Origin: an uncultured Eubacteriales bacterium
GTDB taxonomy: Bacteria; Bacillota; Clostridia; Christensenellales; CAG-917
Assembly: GCA_900544575.1 (NCBI GenBank)
Contig: UQVO01000003.1
Location: 90,715-154,714, forward strand
Direction: 5' to 3'
Length of the DNA stretch: 64,000 nucleotides
Part shown: piece by piece, positions 17,530 to 26,297 of the stretch
How positions within the stretch are numbered: the stretch's first letter is position 1
Layout: each line of letters starts with the position of its first letter
Program-made: the position numbers and the translations under genes
Notes under the pieces: model-generated
The model's input: the letters and a program-made list of their open reading frames with translations, nothing else
What the model was told of the DNA's origin: nothing
Databases searched by the model: none

Positions 17530-17903
17530 AAAGACTCGTCATCGCCGTCGTGATACTCGCCGTCATCATTGTAGCCGGAGTGCTGGAATCCGTGGCGGCA
17601 AACAAGACATTCGACGAACTCGAAGCGCGGCTGTGCGCCTTGGAAACCGCAATCAAAAGCCCCGACGACGACGCTTTGGACGAGGTCAAGGAACTGACCG
17701 CGTGGTGGGAAGACAAGCGCGCGGGGATGGAGCTTTACACCTGGTCCCCCGATATGCGCGCGTTTTCCGTCGCGCTTGCGGAAACGGAAGGCTCGCTGGA
17801 ATGCGGCGACGATATGAACGCATTGAGCAAATGTCAGTCCCTGCTCACAATGGCTAAAAACATCCGCAACATTCTCGACTTCAACGCCGCCGACATCATC
17901 TGA
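17526..17903 (+). CDS. DUF4363 family protein
   Basis: A 125-aa protein with one N-terminal membrane helix (residues 3-22), then a helical soluble domain containing TAWWEDKRAGMELYTWSPDMRAF, which marks DUF4363. The start is GTG overlapping the DUF421 stop (GTGA), so the two are co-translated. Function is unknown. DUF421 and DUF4363 regularly occur as a pair in Clostridia, which is the main contextual information. It ends 44 bp before the convergent murC, with no convincing terminator between. Confidence 0.88.
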   Translation: MKRLVIAVVILAVIIVAGVLESVAANKTFDELEARLCALETAIKSPDDDALDEVKELTAWWEDKRAGMELYTWSPDMRAFSVALAETEGSLECGDDMNALSKCQSLLTMAKNIRNILDFNAADII

Positions 17904-17947
17904 CGGGCAGCGGCGCGGCGTTCGCGGGCGGGCTTTCCTTGCCGTCC

Positions 17948-19396
17948 CTACTCCCCGTCCAGACGCTTTCTGAGGTCGTATATATCGCCCGCTCCGAGCA
18001 TAAGGATTTTGTCAAAGCGAGAAGCATTGTTTTCGACATAATTCCACACGTCATCGTGCGAAACGGCGAGATAAACTTTACATTCCGGATATTTTGCCGA
18101 AATCGCAGCCGCCAAATCCGCGCTTGACGCGCCCTGCGTCCCGCGCTCCCGCGCCGCGTATGTGGGCAGCAGCACCACCTCTTTTCTGCTGCCGAGCACC
18201 TCGACGAAATCCGCCATATAACTTGCCGTGCGGGAATATGTATGCGGCTGAAAAACCGCAAGCGTCCTGCCGCCCGCGTCCGCCGTGCGCAGGGTGCACC
18301 TGAGCTCTGTCGGATGGTGGGCATAGTCGAAAATCACTTCCGCTCCGTGCAGCGTCCCCGCTCTTTCGTATCTTCTCTTCACCCCGCCAAAAGATGACAG
18401 CGCTCCGCACGCTTTTCCGAAGTCCGCTCCGAGCGCGACGGCAAGCGCGACCGCGAACGCCGCGTCCGCCGCATAATGCGCGCCCGCAAACGGCAGAGTA
18501 AATCCCGCCGTATGCGCGCCGTCGGAGAGTGCGTCCGTCTGCCCGCTCTCCCATTCGAGAACTCTCGAAAGCGTATATGCACATACGGGCATACGGGAAC
18601 ACTCTTTCTCCCCCGTGTTCCCGCCCGTACAGCCGCCGTGCGTCGGGCTTTTTCCGCCGCAGAGTTCGCCGCACGGTGTGCCGCAGGTTTCCCGTATGAC
18701 CGTATGCGCACCCGAACATATGAAAGCGTCCTCGGCACGGACTATCGTGAGAGGACACTTTTCGACAAATTTCGCAAAAACGTCGTGGACTTCGCGGGGG
18801 GAGGCGTAACAGTCGGGATGGTCGCATTCCATATTAGTGACGACGGCGACGGAGGGTGCGAGCGCAAGCAAATGACGTCCGAATTCGCACGCTTCCGTCA
18901 GAAATATGCCGCGCGGCAGACTTCCGTCCTTTTCGCGCAGTACGGTCAGATTGCCCATTCCCACGGGTTCGCCGCCTATATGCGCGACGAAAGGTATGCC
19001 GAGCGCTTTGAGAGTATGCGCCGTCATCGCCGTCACCGTGGTTTTCCCGTGCGTGCCGCTCACCGCTGCGACGACGGAAAACCCCGACGCGATTTCCGCC
19101 AGAAACTCGTGGCGCTCCGTCACACGCTTTCCCATAGCGCGCGCGGCGGACAGTTCCGTATCGCTTTCGGGCACCGCGGAAGAATAAACGACGACGCCCG
19201 CTCTCGCGATTATGTCCCTGCGCGCTCCCGTATAAACCTCTGCGCCGAGCGCCGCAAGTTTTTCCATATTCTCGCCGAAGGTTCTGTCGCTGCCCGTCAC
19301 CTCCGCGCCCGAAAGCAGGCAGTATTCGGCAAGCGCGCTCATACTCGCGCCGCCCGCACCTATGAAATGCACTCTTTCCCCGTCGAGTTCAGGCAT
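17948..19396 (-). CDS. murC: UDP-N-acetylmuramate--L-alanine ligase with Cys-rich insert
   Basis: Adds L-Ala to UDP-MurNAc in peptidoglycan precursor synthesis, in the cytoplasm. The protein has 482 aa with the three Mur-ligase domains: an N-terminal Rossmann fold (HFIGAGGASMS), a central ATPase with the P-loop SGTHGKTT near residue 115, and the C-terminal domain with DYAHHPTE and FQPHTYSRT. About residues 235-270 form an insert in the central domain rich in Cys, Gly and Thr (six Cys, including CGTPCGELC), not normal for MurC. ATG 19396 has no ribosome site and follows a TATAAT by 5 nt. MurC is preferred over Mpl because of length and motif pattern. Confidence 0.92.
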   Translation of the reverse strand: MPELDGERVHFIGAGGASMSALAEYCLLSGAEVTGSDRTFGENMEKLAALGAEVYTGARRDIIARAGVVVYSSAVPESDTELSAARAMGKRVTERHEFLAEIASGFSVVAAVSGTHGKTTVTAMTAHTLKALGIPFVAHIGGEPVGMGNLTVLREKDGSLPRGIFLTEACEFGRHLLALAPSVAVVTNMECDHPDCYASPREVHDVFAKFVEKCPLTIVRAEDAFICSGAHTVIRETCGTPCGELCGGKSPTHGGCTGGNTGEKECSRMPVCAYTLSRVLEWESGQTDALSDGAHTAGFTLPFAGAHYAADAAFAVALAVALGADFGKACGALSSFGGVKRRYERAGTLHGAEVIFDYAHHPTELRCTLRTADAGGRTLAVFQPHTYSRTASYMADFVEVLGSRKEVVLLPTYAARERGTQGASSADLAAAISAKYPECKVYLAVSHDDVWNYVENNASRFDKILMLGAGDIYDLRKRLDGE

Positions 19397-19401
19397 ACTG
19401 A

Positions 19402-19407
19402 ATTATA
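19402..19407 (-). promoter_or_regulatory. -10 box directly before murC
   Basis: TATAAT on the minus strand ends 5 nt before the murC ATG, too close for a leader with a ribosome site. No good -35 box is seen at 16-18 bp, so the promoter call is tentative. Confidence 0.4.
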
Positions 19408-19520
19408 TGCCGCAATTCCCGCGCGCGTACCTTTCCCGCAATTTCCGTCCTCCGCCGCGCGGATTTGCGGAAGCCGCCGAAACCCGCGCGCAACCGGGAG
19501 ACGGAAGCGCTTCCGCCCGC

Positions 19521-19551
19521 AAAAGAAAAGGACGCGGCGCACCGCGTCCTT
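19521..19551 (-). terminator. Intrinsic terminator of the GlpA/AGPS-like operon
   Basis: A 9-bp stem (19528-19536 with 19543-19551, 6-nt loop) is followed on the minus strand by TTCTTTT. It lies 20 bp after the stop of the last gene in the operon. Confidence 0.87.
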
Positions 19552-19571
19552 CTGCCTTTCGTAAGGCGTGA

Positions 19572-21308
19572 TTACTTGTCGGAACGGAATTGACCTTCCA
19601 CGTTCAGCTTGCCGTCAAGCGCGAGCGTGCCGCCCGCATTGAGTAGCCCGTCGGGGTCGAAATAGTGTTTCAGCGCCTTGTAAACGTTGAGCTGTTCCGT
19701 GCCTATCGAGCCTTCGAGGAAGGGCGCGAAGAGCTTGCCTATTCCGTGATGGTGCGACAGCGCCGCGCCGGATTTCATTATGGCTTCGAGGATTGTGGAA
19801 TGATAGCGCTTGAACTCTTCGAGGTCGGTCGTCTTTATGACGAAAATGAAGTAGAGGTTGGCGCCCTGCGGATAGCTGTGGGAGATGTGCGTGGTGCAGA
19901 TTGCGTTGGGCCACGCCTTGACCGCCTTGCGCACGTCGCGGTGCACCTGCGCCATATTGTCCCAGTTGACCGCGCATTCCAGCGTGTCGATGATGATGCC
20001 GTAGTCCTGAATGGTGTCGCGCATATAGGGGTCGGAGAATCTGCCGTGCTCCCAGGACGTGGTGACGTAACCCGTAAGGGACATCGCGTTGTACTTGTGG
20101 GCGATTTTGCGGACATTCTTGACTATGTTGCGCTGCAAGCCGTCCTCGCCGTCCGCAAAGCCGAGCAACAGACATCTCTGACTGGGCTTGAAGCCTTTCG
20201 CGGCGAGCAAAGCGTTGAGCGGGCTGTCGGCTATGCCGTACATATGCATCATCATATCCGTCTCTTCCGCGTCGGAGAGTCTGAACACGGAAGGATAGCC
20301 GAATTCGCCCTGCATCACCTCGCGCATTGCCGCCATACCGTCCTCCCAAGTGGGGAACATATACGAGAATTTGCGGTGTTTAGCGGACTTTTTGAACACT
20401 TTAAGCGTCACTTCGGTCAGAATGCCGTATGTACCCTCGCTGCCCATCATAATCTGGTCGATGTTGGGACCGGTCGCTTTTCTGGGGGCGGAGTCGGTGC
20501 GTATCCTGCCTATCGGGGTGACGTATTCCTGGCAAAGCACCAGGTCCGCCGCGCAGCCGTAGTAGGTCGAGTTCTGACCGCTTCCGCGGGTGACCACCCA
20601 GCCGCCCACGCAGCTGTACTCGAACGACTGCGGGAAATGCCCGCAGGTGAGACGGTGCGCCGCGCCGAAGTTTTCGGGCGCGTTGTTGAGTATCTTTTCG
20701 AGTTCGGGTCCGCTGATGCCGGGCTGGACGGTGATGGTCTGGTTGACCTCGTTGAAAGCTATGACCTTGTTGAAATTCTTTCTGAGGTCCAGAATCATAT
20801 TCGGCGAGCACATACACTCGGTGCCGCGCGTGACGCTGCTGCCGCCCGCATAGACGTAAAGATACACTTTGTGTTTCTTTGAGAACGCTATGAGCTTTTC
20901 CATATCCTCCGTAGTGGAAGGATAGACGACGACGTCGGGCAGGTTTTCCACAATGCCCTTCCTCAGCCTCATAATGTCAATCATAGTCTTGCCGTAGCAG
21001 ACCTGCGTGCGTTTGAACTCGTCCGTGGTGACGTTGTCCTCGCCCACTATGGAGCGCAGCTCGTCGAGCTGTGCGTCCGTAAGACGGGACGGCGCCTTGA
21101 AATCCACGACTTCGTTGCCGACGTCCACCATTTCCTTGAAATCGTCGTCGGTGAGGTTGAAAGTCTGTTTGATGAGCTTGTACAGCCCCTCTTTCGGGCG
21201 TTTGTAAGCCGCGGGGTCGCCCCATTTCATAATGGAACGGTAGCTCTTTTCGACGGGCGGGTCGGTAATCCACTTGGGCTCGAAATCTTTGTAGGGTTTG
21301 TTAGACAT
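19572..21308 (-). CDS. FAD-dependent oxidase related to alkyl-dihydroxyacetonephosphate synthase
   Basis: A flavoprotein of 578 aa of the PCMH (VAO) type. Alkyl-DHAP synthase swaps the acyl group of acyl-DHAP for a fatty alcohol, the ether-bond step of ether lipids. Visible are the FAD segment YAGGSSVTRGTE near residue 153, the GWVVTRGSGQNSTYYG block near 238, the MGSEGTYGILTEVTLKVF stretch near 295, FRLSDAEE near 343, a Tyr-containing HSYPQGANLYFIF near 485, and the triple-His SHHHGIGKL near 526 that is typical of AGPS. Last gene of a five-gene operon with a GlpA-type dehydrogenase, which would produce DHAP. A D-lactate/glycolate-type oxidase is the alternative, but the triple His favours AGPS. 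Confidence 0.82.
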   Translation of the reverse strand: MSNKPYKDFEPKWITDPPVEKSYRSIMKWGDPAAYKRPKEGLYKLIKQTFNLTDDDFKEMVDVGNEVVDFKAPSRLTDAQLDELRSIVGEDNVTTDEFKRTQVCYGKTMIDIMRLRKGIVENLPDVVVYPSTTEDMEKLIAFSKKHKVYLYVYAGGSSVTRGTECMCSPNMILDLRKNFNKVIAFNEVNQTITVQPGISGPELEKILNNAPENFGAAHRLTCGHFPQSFEYSCVGGWVVTRGSGQNSTYYGCAADLVLCQEYVTPIGRIRTDSAPRKATGPNIDQIMMGSEGTYGILTEVTLKVFKKSAKHRKFSYMFPTWEDGMAAMREVMQGEFGYPSVFRLSDAEETDMMMHMYGIADSPLNALLAAKGFKPSQRCLLLGFADGEDGLQRNIVKNVRKIAHKYNAMSLTGYVTTSWEHGRFSDPYMRDTIQDYGIIIDTLECAVNWDNMAQVHRDVRKAVKAWPNAICTTHISHSYPQGANLYFIFVIKTTDLEEFKRYHSTILEAIMKSGAALSHHHGIGKLFAPFLEGSIGTEQLNVYKALKHYFDPDGLLNAGGTLALDGKLNVEGQFRSDK

Positions 21309-21330
21309 AATCTTCTCCTTTAACTTGCAC

Positions 21331-21666
21331 TCAATATATGGTTGCCGTGGCGATGAGGTTGACGTCCGTCCCCACCACGGAAGCCGCGACGACGTCGCCG
21401 CGGTGCAATTTCTCCGTGACTCTGATGCCGTTTATCAGCTGCATCAGTTCCCCTATCTTGCTCTTCGGGATTTCGCCGTCCGTGCGCACGGGCAGCACGG
21501 GCATACCGGCGAAAGCGGTGGCGACGGTGCTGCACACCGTACGCATCGGGCAGGTCGCTTCCGCTTTTGCGAACGCTTCGCCCTTTTTACAGGTGTTGCC
21601 CGTCACGACGCCGTTTTCGACTGTCATTCTGCATCCTTTCGGACATACGATACATACCAGTTCCAT
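21331..21666 (-). CDS. DUF1667 zinc/iron-site-like small protein
   Basis: A 111-aa protein with Cys motifs ELVCIVCPKGCRM at residue 2, TGNTCKKGE near 22 and a further ATCPMRT near 35, typical of DUF1667. It regularly accompanies the two flavoproteins upstream in glycerol-3-phosphate dehydrogenase clusters of anaerobes and is thought to act as a third subunit, by analogy with GlpC; the metal is not known from sequence. The start ATG overlaps the stop of the upstream oxidoreductase by one base. A longer open frame upstream is out of frame with that gene and not real. Confidence 0.9.
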   Translation of the reverse strand: MELVCIVCPKGCRMTVENGVVTGNTCKKGEAFAKAEATCPMRTVCSTVATAFAGMPVLPVRTDGEIPKSKIGELMQLINGIRVTEKLHRGDVVAASVVGTDVNLIATATIY

Positions 21667-22913
21667 CAGTTTTCCTCCAATTCGACGGTGAGTTTGCTCT
21701 TCGCGTTCAGTCCGAATGCGGAGAAATCTATCTCCACTCTCTGCATTTCGGGCGGACGCAGGAAGGAGAACTTCTTCTTGTACACTTCTTTGCCGTCCGC
21801 GAGAATGCGCAGAGTGCCGCGGTCCATATCCTTCGCGGAACGGAAGAAGAACACAACCTTGTCCTGCGGCTTGCCGAGGTCTATGCGGTGAGGCACATAC
21901 GATAGCAGTCCCTGCCCTCTTTCCAGCCTGACGCAAGAGGAAGACGGCGAGAGTTTCGCCGCATTCGCGCCCGCGTCCGCGGCGCATTCCGAAACGTAGT
22001 CCACAAGGTCGAACACATTGAGCGCGTTGCCCGCGGAGAACACTCCGTCCACGGAACTCATATACGTCTGGTCGCAGTCGGGACCTTTCGTGAAGGGATT
22101 TATCTTCACGCCGAGGCTTTCGGCAAGCTCGTTTTCGGGGATGAGTCCGACGGAAAGGATGAGCGCGTCGCACTCGATTATCCTCTCCGTGCCCTTGACG
22201 GGTTTCATCTTGTCATCCACCTTTGCGACTTCGACGGCAGTCAGCCTGTCCGCGCCGAACACGCGGGTGACGGTGTGCGAAAGGTGGAGAGGGATGTCAA
22301 AGTCGTGCAGGCACTGATGTATGTTTCTGGTCAGTCCGCTGGGTTCGGGCTTGACTTCGTACACGCCCTCGACCTCCGCGCCTTCCAACGTAAGGCGGCG
22401 CGCCATAATGAGCCCTATGTCGCCGCTGCCGAGTATGACGCACTTTTTCGCGGGCATTTTGCCCATCAGGTTGACGAAATTCTGCGCCGTGCCCGCCGTG
22501 AAAACGCCCGCGGGACGGGTGCCCTGGATGAGCACCTGTTTCGCCGTCCTTTCGCGGCAGCCCGTGGCGAGGACTATTGCCTTTGCGGTGAAATCCAGCA
22601 TACCTTCGCGGCTCACGCAGGTGATGGCAAAGCCGTCCGCCTTCTTTTCGAGTTTCGTCACGAAAGTGAGCGTATACGCGTCGATGGGAAGGGCTTTCAC
22701 GAAATCTATATACCTTTCCGCATACTCCGGTCCTGCAAGTTTCTCGCCGAAGCGTATCAGTCCGAAACCGTCGTGCACGCACTGTTTGAGTATGCCGCCC
22801 AGCCTCGCTTCCCTTTCGAGAACCGCGGTTTTCGCGCCCGCCTTGCACGCGCTCTCCGCCGCGGCAAGTCCCGCGGGACCGCCGCCTATGACCACAACGT
22901 CGTAATTCTTCAT
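21666..22913 (-). CDS. NAD(P)/FAD-dependent oxidoreductase, GlpB-like partner subunit
   Basis: A flavoprotein disulfide-reductase-like protein of 415 aa. The first dinucleotide fold VVVIGGGPAGLAAAE starts at residue 6, LATGCRERT lies near 115, and the second fold CVILGSGDIGLIMARR near 155. The C-terminal 80 residues form an extra beta-rich domain. It sits between GlpA-like and DUF1667 genes with 4-bp and 1-bp overlaps. By position it replaces GlpB, probably carrying electrons from the GlpA-type subunit to an acceptor. The start ATG is fixed by the ATGA overlap and by the usual N-terminus. Confidence 0.9.
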   Translation of the reverse strand: MKNYDVVVIGGGPAGLAAAESACKAGAKTAVLEREARLGGILKQCVHDGFGLIRFGEKLAGPEYAERYIDFVKALPIDAYTLTFVTKLEKKADGFAITCVSREGMLDFTAKAIVLATGCRERTAKQVLIQGTRPAGVFTAGTAQNFVNLMGKMPAKKCVILGSGDIGLIMARRLTLEGAEVEGVYEVKPEPSGLTRNIHQCLHDFDIPLHLSHTVTRVFGADRLTAVEVAKVDDKMKPVKGTERIIECDALILSVGLIPENELAESLGVKINPFTKGPDCDQTYMSSVDGVFSAGNALNVFDLVDYVSECAADAGANAAKLSPSSSCVRLERGQGLLSYVPHRIDLGKPQDKVVFFFRSAKDMDRGTLRILADGKEVYKKKFSFLRPPEMQRVEIDFSAFGLNAKSKLTVELEEN

Positions 22914-24646
22914 TCCTTGCCCTCCGCCGCTTTCTTCGTATCTCCGTAAAGTATCACGCTGCCCTCGTCCCCTTTGAGCACGTCTTCGGGCGCTATGCCC
23001 TCGTGCTCGGCGATGATTTTGATGACGAGAGGCGAACAGAACCCGCCCTGACATCTGCCCATACCCGGGCGCACACGGCGCTTAATGCCGTCCACGGTGC
23101 AGACTTTGAGGGGGGATTCCAGCGCGTCGACGATTTCTCCTTTGCTCACTTCTTCACATCTGCATACGATTTCGCCGTAAGCGGGATTGCGCTTCACGAA
23201 CTCCTCGCGCTCCGCTTCCGTAAGGTCGGCAAGTTTGGGCGTATGCTTGCGCACGGGATTGAAATCCTTCCTGTCCTTCGCGCCCAGCATTTCCTTGACC
23301 CACGCACGCACGTCGCACGCAATGGCGGGAGCCGCCGTTATGCCCGGCGACTGTATGCCCGCGGTTTCGATGACGTTCTTTGTGAAAATGCCCTTGCGCA
23401 CAACGAAATCCTCTTCGTACGTCGCCGCGCGCACTCCCGCGAAATAAGTGATGATGTCGGCGGTGGAAAGCTCGTCCGCCGCGACCTTCTGTTTCCTGAT
23501 TATCGCCATTACGTCGTCCAGATTGGTGGAAGTGTCCTCGCGGTACGGCTGCTCCACCGCGTTGGGTCCGACGAGAATGTTGCCGTCCACGGTGCGCATT
23601 ACGCCGCCGCCTTTGGTGTGTCCCACCGCCGCGTGCGTCTGCTCCTGCGCCTCTTTGGGCAGCGGCGCGAAATAACTGCGCGCAAAAGACGACACGGCGT
23701 AGTACGCCTTCTTCTTGTCGAGAATGAGGTCCGTGCCCTTGCGGGGGTGAATGGTGAAAGTCCTGTCCCCCGCCATCTCCGCGATTACGTCGCTGTACGC
23801 GCCCGCCGCGTTGACGACTATCTTCGGACGCACCGTGCCGCGGTTGGTGTGCACGGCGGTGACGACGCCGTCTCTGACATCCATCCCCTCGACCACGGTA
23901 TTGAGCGAAATCTGCGCGCCGTTTTCCGCCGCATTCTCCGCCAGCGCGATTGTGACCTTGTAAGGCGACACCACGCCTGCGGACGCCATATACACCGCCC
24001 CCGTCAGCCACTTCGGCGGATGAGGTTCGATTTTTTTCATCTCCTCGGGCGACTTGAAACTCATATCCGGCACGCCGAGCAGCTTGCCTTTGAGCAGCAT
24101 AAGCGGCGCGATTATGTATCTCTCCCACTTCGTGCTGAACATAAACGTCTGCGCCCAGCGTTCGAAGTCGCACCCCAGCTCCTCGCACAGCTTGGAGTAC
24201 ATCGCGTTGCCGCGCAGGACGTAATGCAGTTTGAGCTGTCCCTTGTGCAGGTCTATGCCGGGATGTATGCAGCCGTCGTTTCTGGACGACGCACCCGTCG
24301 CGACGTCGTTGGCTTTGTCCACCATCAGCACGTCGATGTCCAGTCTGGAAAGCTCGCGCGCAAGCGAACAGCCCATTATTCCGCCGCCTATAATCATCAC
24401 GTCGGGGGTCCTGCCTTCAAGCGCTCCGTCGCGCAGCGAAGGCACCTTCATCTCCTCGCGGAAGCCTTTCAGACGGATGTCGTTCAGCACGCCGATGGAC
24501 TTCTTGCTCACCGCGGCGACGCCGCAGCGGTATATCGCGTCCCAGCTGTCGAGCTCCCCTGTCAGCCTCACGCAGCCGCGGTACTCCTCCACCTTTACGG
24601 AGGGGGCTATTTTATGAACTTTTTTTGCGATTTTGTTCAAATTCAT
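22910..24646 (-). CDS. glpA: GlpA-type glycerol-3-phosphate dehydrogenase with N-terminal BON-like domain
   Basis: FAD enzyme oxidising sn-glycerol-3-phosphate to dihydroxyacetone phosphate. The protein has 578 aa. Residues about 12-62 resemble a BON domain (VRLTGELDSWD then GVLNDIRL), an addition to normal GlpA. The DAO-type FAD fold follows (MIIGGGIMGCSLARELSR near 84, GASSRNDGCIHPG near 118). The C-terminus has the BFD-like 2Fe-2S module: CRCEEV near 493 and GMGRCQGGFC near 529. The start overlaps the acyl ligase by 35 bp, with GTGAGG 7 nt upstream of ATG. Its neighbours make it the DHAP-producing step of this operon. Confidence 0.88.
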   Translation of the reverse strand: MNLNKIAKKVHKIAPSVKVEEYRGCVRLTGELDSWDAIYRCGVAAVSKKSIGVLNDIRLKGFREEMKVPSLRDGALEGRTPDVMIIGGGIMGCSLARELSRLDIDVLMVDKANDVATGASSRNDGCIHPGIDLHKGQLKLHYVLRGNAMYSKLCEELGCDFERWAQTFMFSTKWERYIIAPLMLLKGKLLGVPDMSFKSPEEMKKIEPHPPKWLTGAVYMASAGVVSPYKVTIALAENAAENGAQISLNTVVEGMDVRDGVVTAVHTNRGTVRPKIVVNAAGAYSDVIAEMAGDRTFTIHPRKGTDLILDKKKAYYAVSSFARSYFAPLPKEAQEQTHAAVGHTKGGGVMRTVDGNILVGPNAVEQPYREDTSTNLDDVMAIIRKQKVAADELSTADIITYFAGVRAATYEEDFVVRKGIFTKNVIETAGIQSPGITAAPAIACDVRAWVKEMLGAKDRKDFNPVRKHTPKLADLTEAEREEFVKRNPAYGEIVCRCEEVSKGEIVDALESPLKVCTVDGIKRRVRPGMGRCQGGFCSPLVIKIIAEHEGIAPEDVLKGDEGSVILYGDTKKAAEGKE

Positions 24647-26153
24647 CGCTCAACCTCACATAGTCCGTTTTTCCTATCTGCGTGCGCGGAAGCGCGTCCA
24701 CGCACAAAACGTATTTCGGTTCGTGCCACTTGGAAAGTTGGTCCACGATATGTTTCTTCACCGTCTTTATTTGCTCATCGGACAGTTTACCCGTCACAAA
24801 CAGCGCGATAAACGGCTTGTTGTTCTCCCTGACCTCTATCGCGGCGCAAGGTCCGACGAAAGGCAGTTCCACCGCCGCCCGCTCGATTTCCGCGGGGAAC
24901 ACGTTGACGCCCGATATCTTGATGAGCCTTTTTTTCCGCCCCATAAAGAACAGCGAGCCGTCGGGAAGTTCCTTGAACATATCCCCCGTTTTCAGCCAGT
25001 CCGTGCCGTCCTCGCGGGCATACACGGCGCGCGTCCCCTCCTCGTCGTCGAGGTAACCCAGCATAAGCTGGTTGCCCGTCAGCAGCAGTTCGCCCGTTTC
25101 GCCCTTCGCGACGTCTTTTCCGTCCTCGCCGACTATGCGGCAGCGCATATTCGCAAGCGGTTTCCCCAGCGCCGCGCCGCCCGCCTTTTCGGGAGAAAGC
25201 ACGCACACGCTCCCCGTTTCGGTGAGCCCGTATCCGGGTGAAAGCACGCACTCCGTGCCCGCCTCCCTCATACGCTCGTCGAAACGCTTTTCGAGCTCCG
25301 CATCGACGGTGTCGCCGCCGACATAGACGTGACGCAGAGTGCGCACGTTCGCGCCGCGGAATTCTTCCTGCGCGAGCAGTTTGTTTATCATACCCGGCAC
25401 GGCTATCATAAGCGTGACGCCGTGCTTCGCTATGGCGCGCACCGCCTTGTCCGCGCGGAATACGGGCATAAGCACGGGCGCCGCGGAAACGCACATCACC
25501 GTGTGCAGCCCGACCAGCAGCCCGAAACCGTGGAACATAGGCAGCGCGGTGAGCATCCTGTCGCGTTCGTCGAAGGTGTCGCCCGCAAGCGTCGTGAACA
25601 GATTGCCCGTAAGAGCGTTTGCCGCCGCGGCAGACAAAACCACCGTCTTAGGCTCGCCCGACGTGCCGCCCGAACGCATATACACCGCGGGCTCGGACCC
25701 GTCGCCTTCGTAGGGCGTGAACTTCGCGGGACGCGGAAGCCCGATATAGCCGTAAGCGGCGTAAGGACACACAATCCTCTTCACGCCTTTCAGCCCTTTG
25801 CCCAGTCTTCTGAAATTGATGTCGGAAAGAAAAACCGCTTTCGGCCGCTGTTCTGCGACCGCTCTGTCGAATTCCCCCCTCGCCATCAGCGGATGTATCA
25901 TTGACGCGACCGCCCCGATACGCGAAACCGCATAAAAAGCCACTATGCCCTGCTCTATCGTGGGCAGCGCGAGCATAACCACGTCGCCTCTGCCTATGCC
26001 GAGCGCCGCAAGCCCGCCCGCGACGCGTTCGACCTCGCGGAAAAGCCTGCCGAAAGTCATGCGCCTGCTGCCTCTTATAAATGCCGCAGCCTTGCCGTCC
26101 TTCGGGCGGTAGGTGCGCATATAATCGTAAAACGACGCATTCTCCTTTACCAT
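24612..26153 (-). CDS. AMP-dependent acyl-acid ligase (ANL superfamily)
   Basis: Activates a carboxylic acid, probably a fatty acid, as acyl-AMP and then acyl-CoA or another thioester. The protein has 513 aa. The P-loop reads MRSGGTSGEPKTVVLS near residue 160, a variant of the usual SGTTGxPKG. GYGLTETGS lies near 315, the hinge KTGDMF...GRKKRLIKISG near 405, and the catalytic Lys in TQIGKTDY near the C-terminus. First gene of the operon with GlpA, the second flavoprotein, DUF1667 and the AGPS-like enzyme. ATG 26153 lies 6 nt after a consensus -10 box, so the mRNA would be leaderless. Confidence 0.9.
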   Translation of the reverse strand: MVKENASFYDYMRTYRPKDGKAAAFIRGSRRMTFGRLFREVERVAGGLAALGIGRGDVVMLALPTIEQGIVAFYAVSRIGAVASMIHPLMARGEFDRAVAEQRPKAVFLSDINFRRLGKGLKGVKRIVCPYAAYGYIGLPRPAKFTPYEGDGSEPAVYMRSGGTSGEPKTVVLSAAAANALTGNLFTTLAGDTFDERDRMLTALPMFHGFGLLVGLHTVMCVSAAPVLMPVFRADKAVRAIAKHGVTLMIAVPGMINKLLAQEEFRGANVRTLRHVYVGGDTVDAELEKRFDERMREAGTECVLSPGYGLTETGSVCVLSPEKAGGAALGKPLANMRCRIVGEDGKDVAKGETGELLLTGNQLMLGYLDDEEGTRAVYAREDGTDWLKTGDMFKELPDGSLFFMGRKKRLIKISGVNVFPAEIERAAVELPFVGPCAAIEVRENNKPFIALFVTGKLSDEQIKTVKKHIVDQLSKWHEPKYVLCVDALPRTQIGKTDYVRLSDEFEQNRKKSS

Positions 26154-26159
26154 GGCTTT

Positions 26160-26189
26160 ATTATAAGTCGCACACGCGCGCGTCGTCAA
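26160..26189 (-). promoter_or_regulatory. Strong promoter of the acyl ligase/GlpA/AGPS-like operon
   Basis: TTGACG (26189-26184) and TATAAT (26165-26160) on the minus strand, spacer 18 bp. The expected transcription start coincides with the A of the ATG at 26153. Confidence 0.8.
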
Positions 26190-26297
26190 TATGCAAAACC
26201 TACTTGCCGCAGGATAAGAACACAAAAAAATTTTTTTGTCCGATATGTATAAATCCTCCCCGCGCAGTCGATAATCACGCCAAACGGAGGTAATGCT

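Noticed and set aside
17526..17903. DUF4363 gene as an antisense artefact of murC
   Set aside because: It does not overlap murC, is coupled by GTGA to DUF421 and has the family pattern, so it was kept as real.
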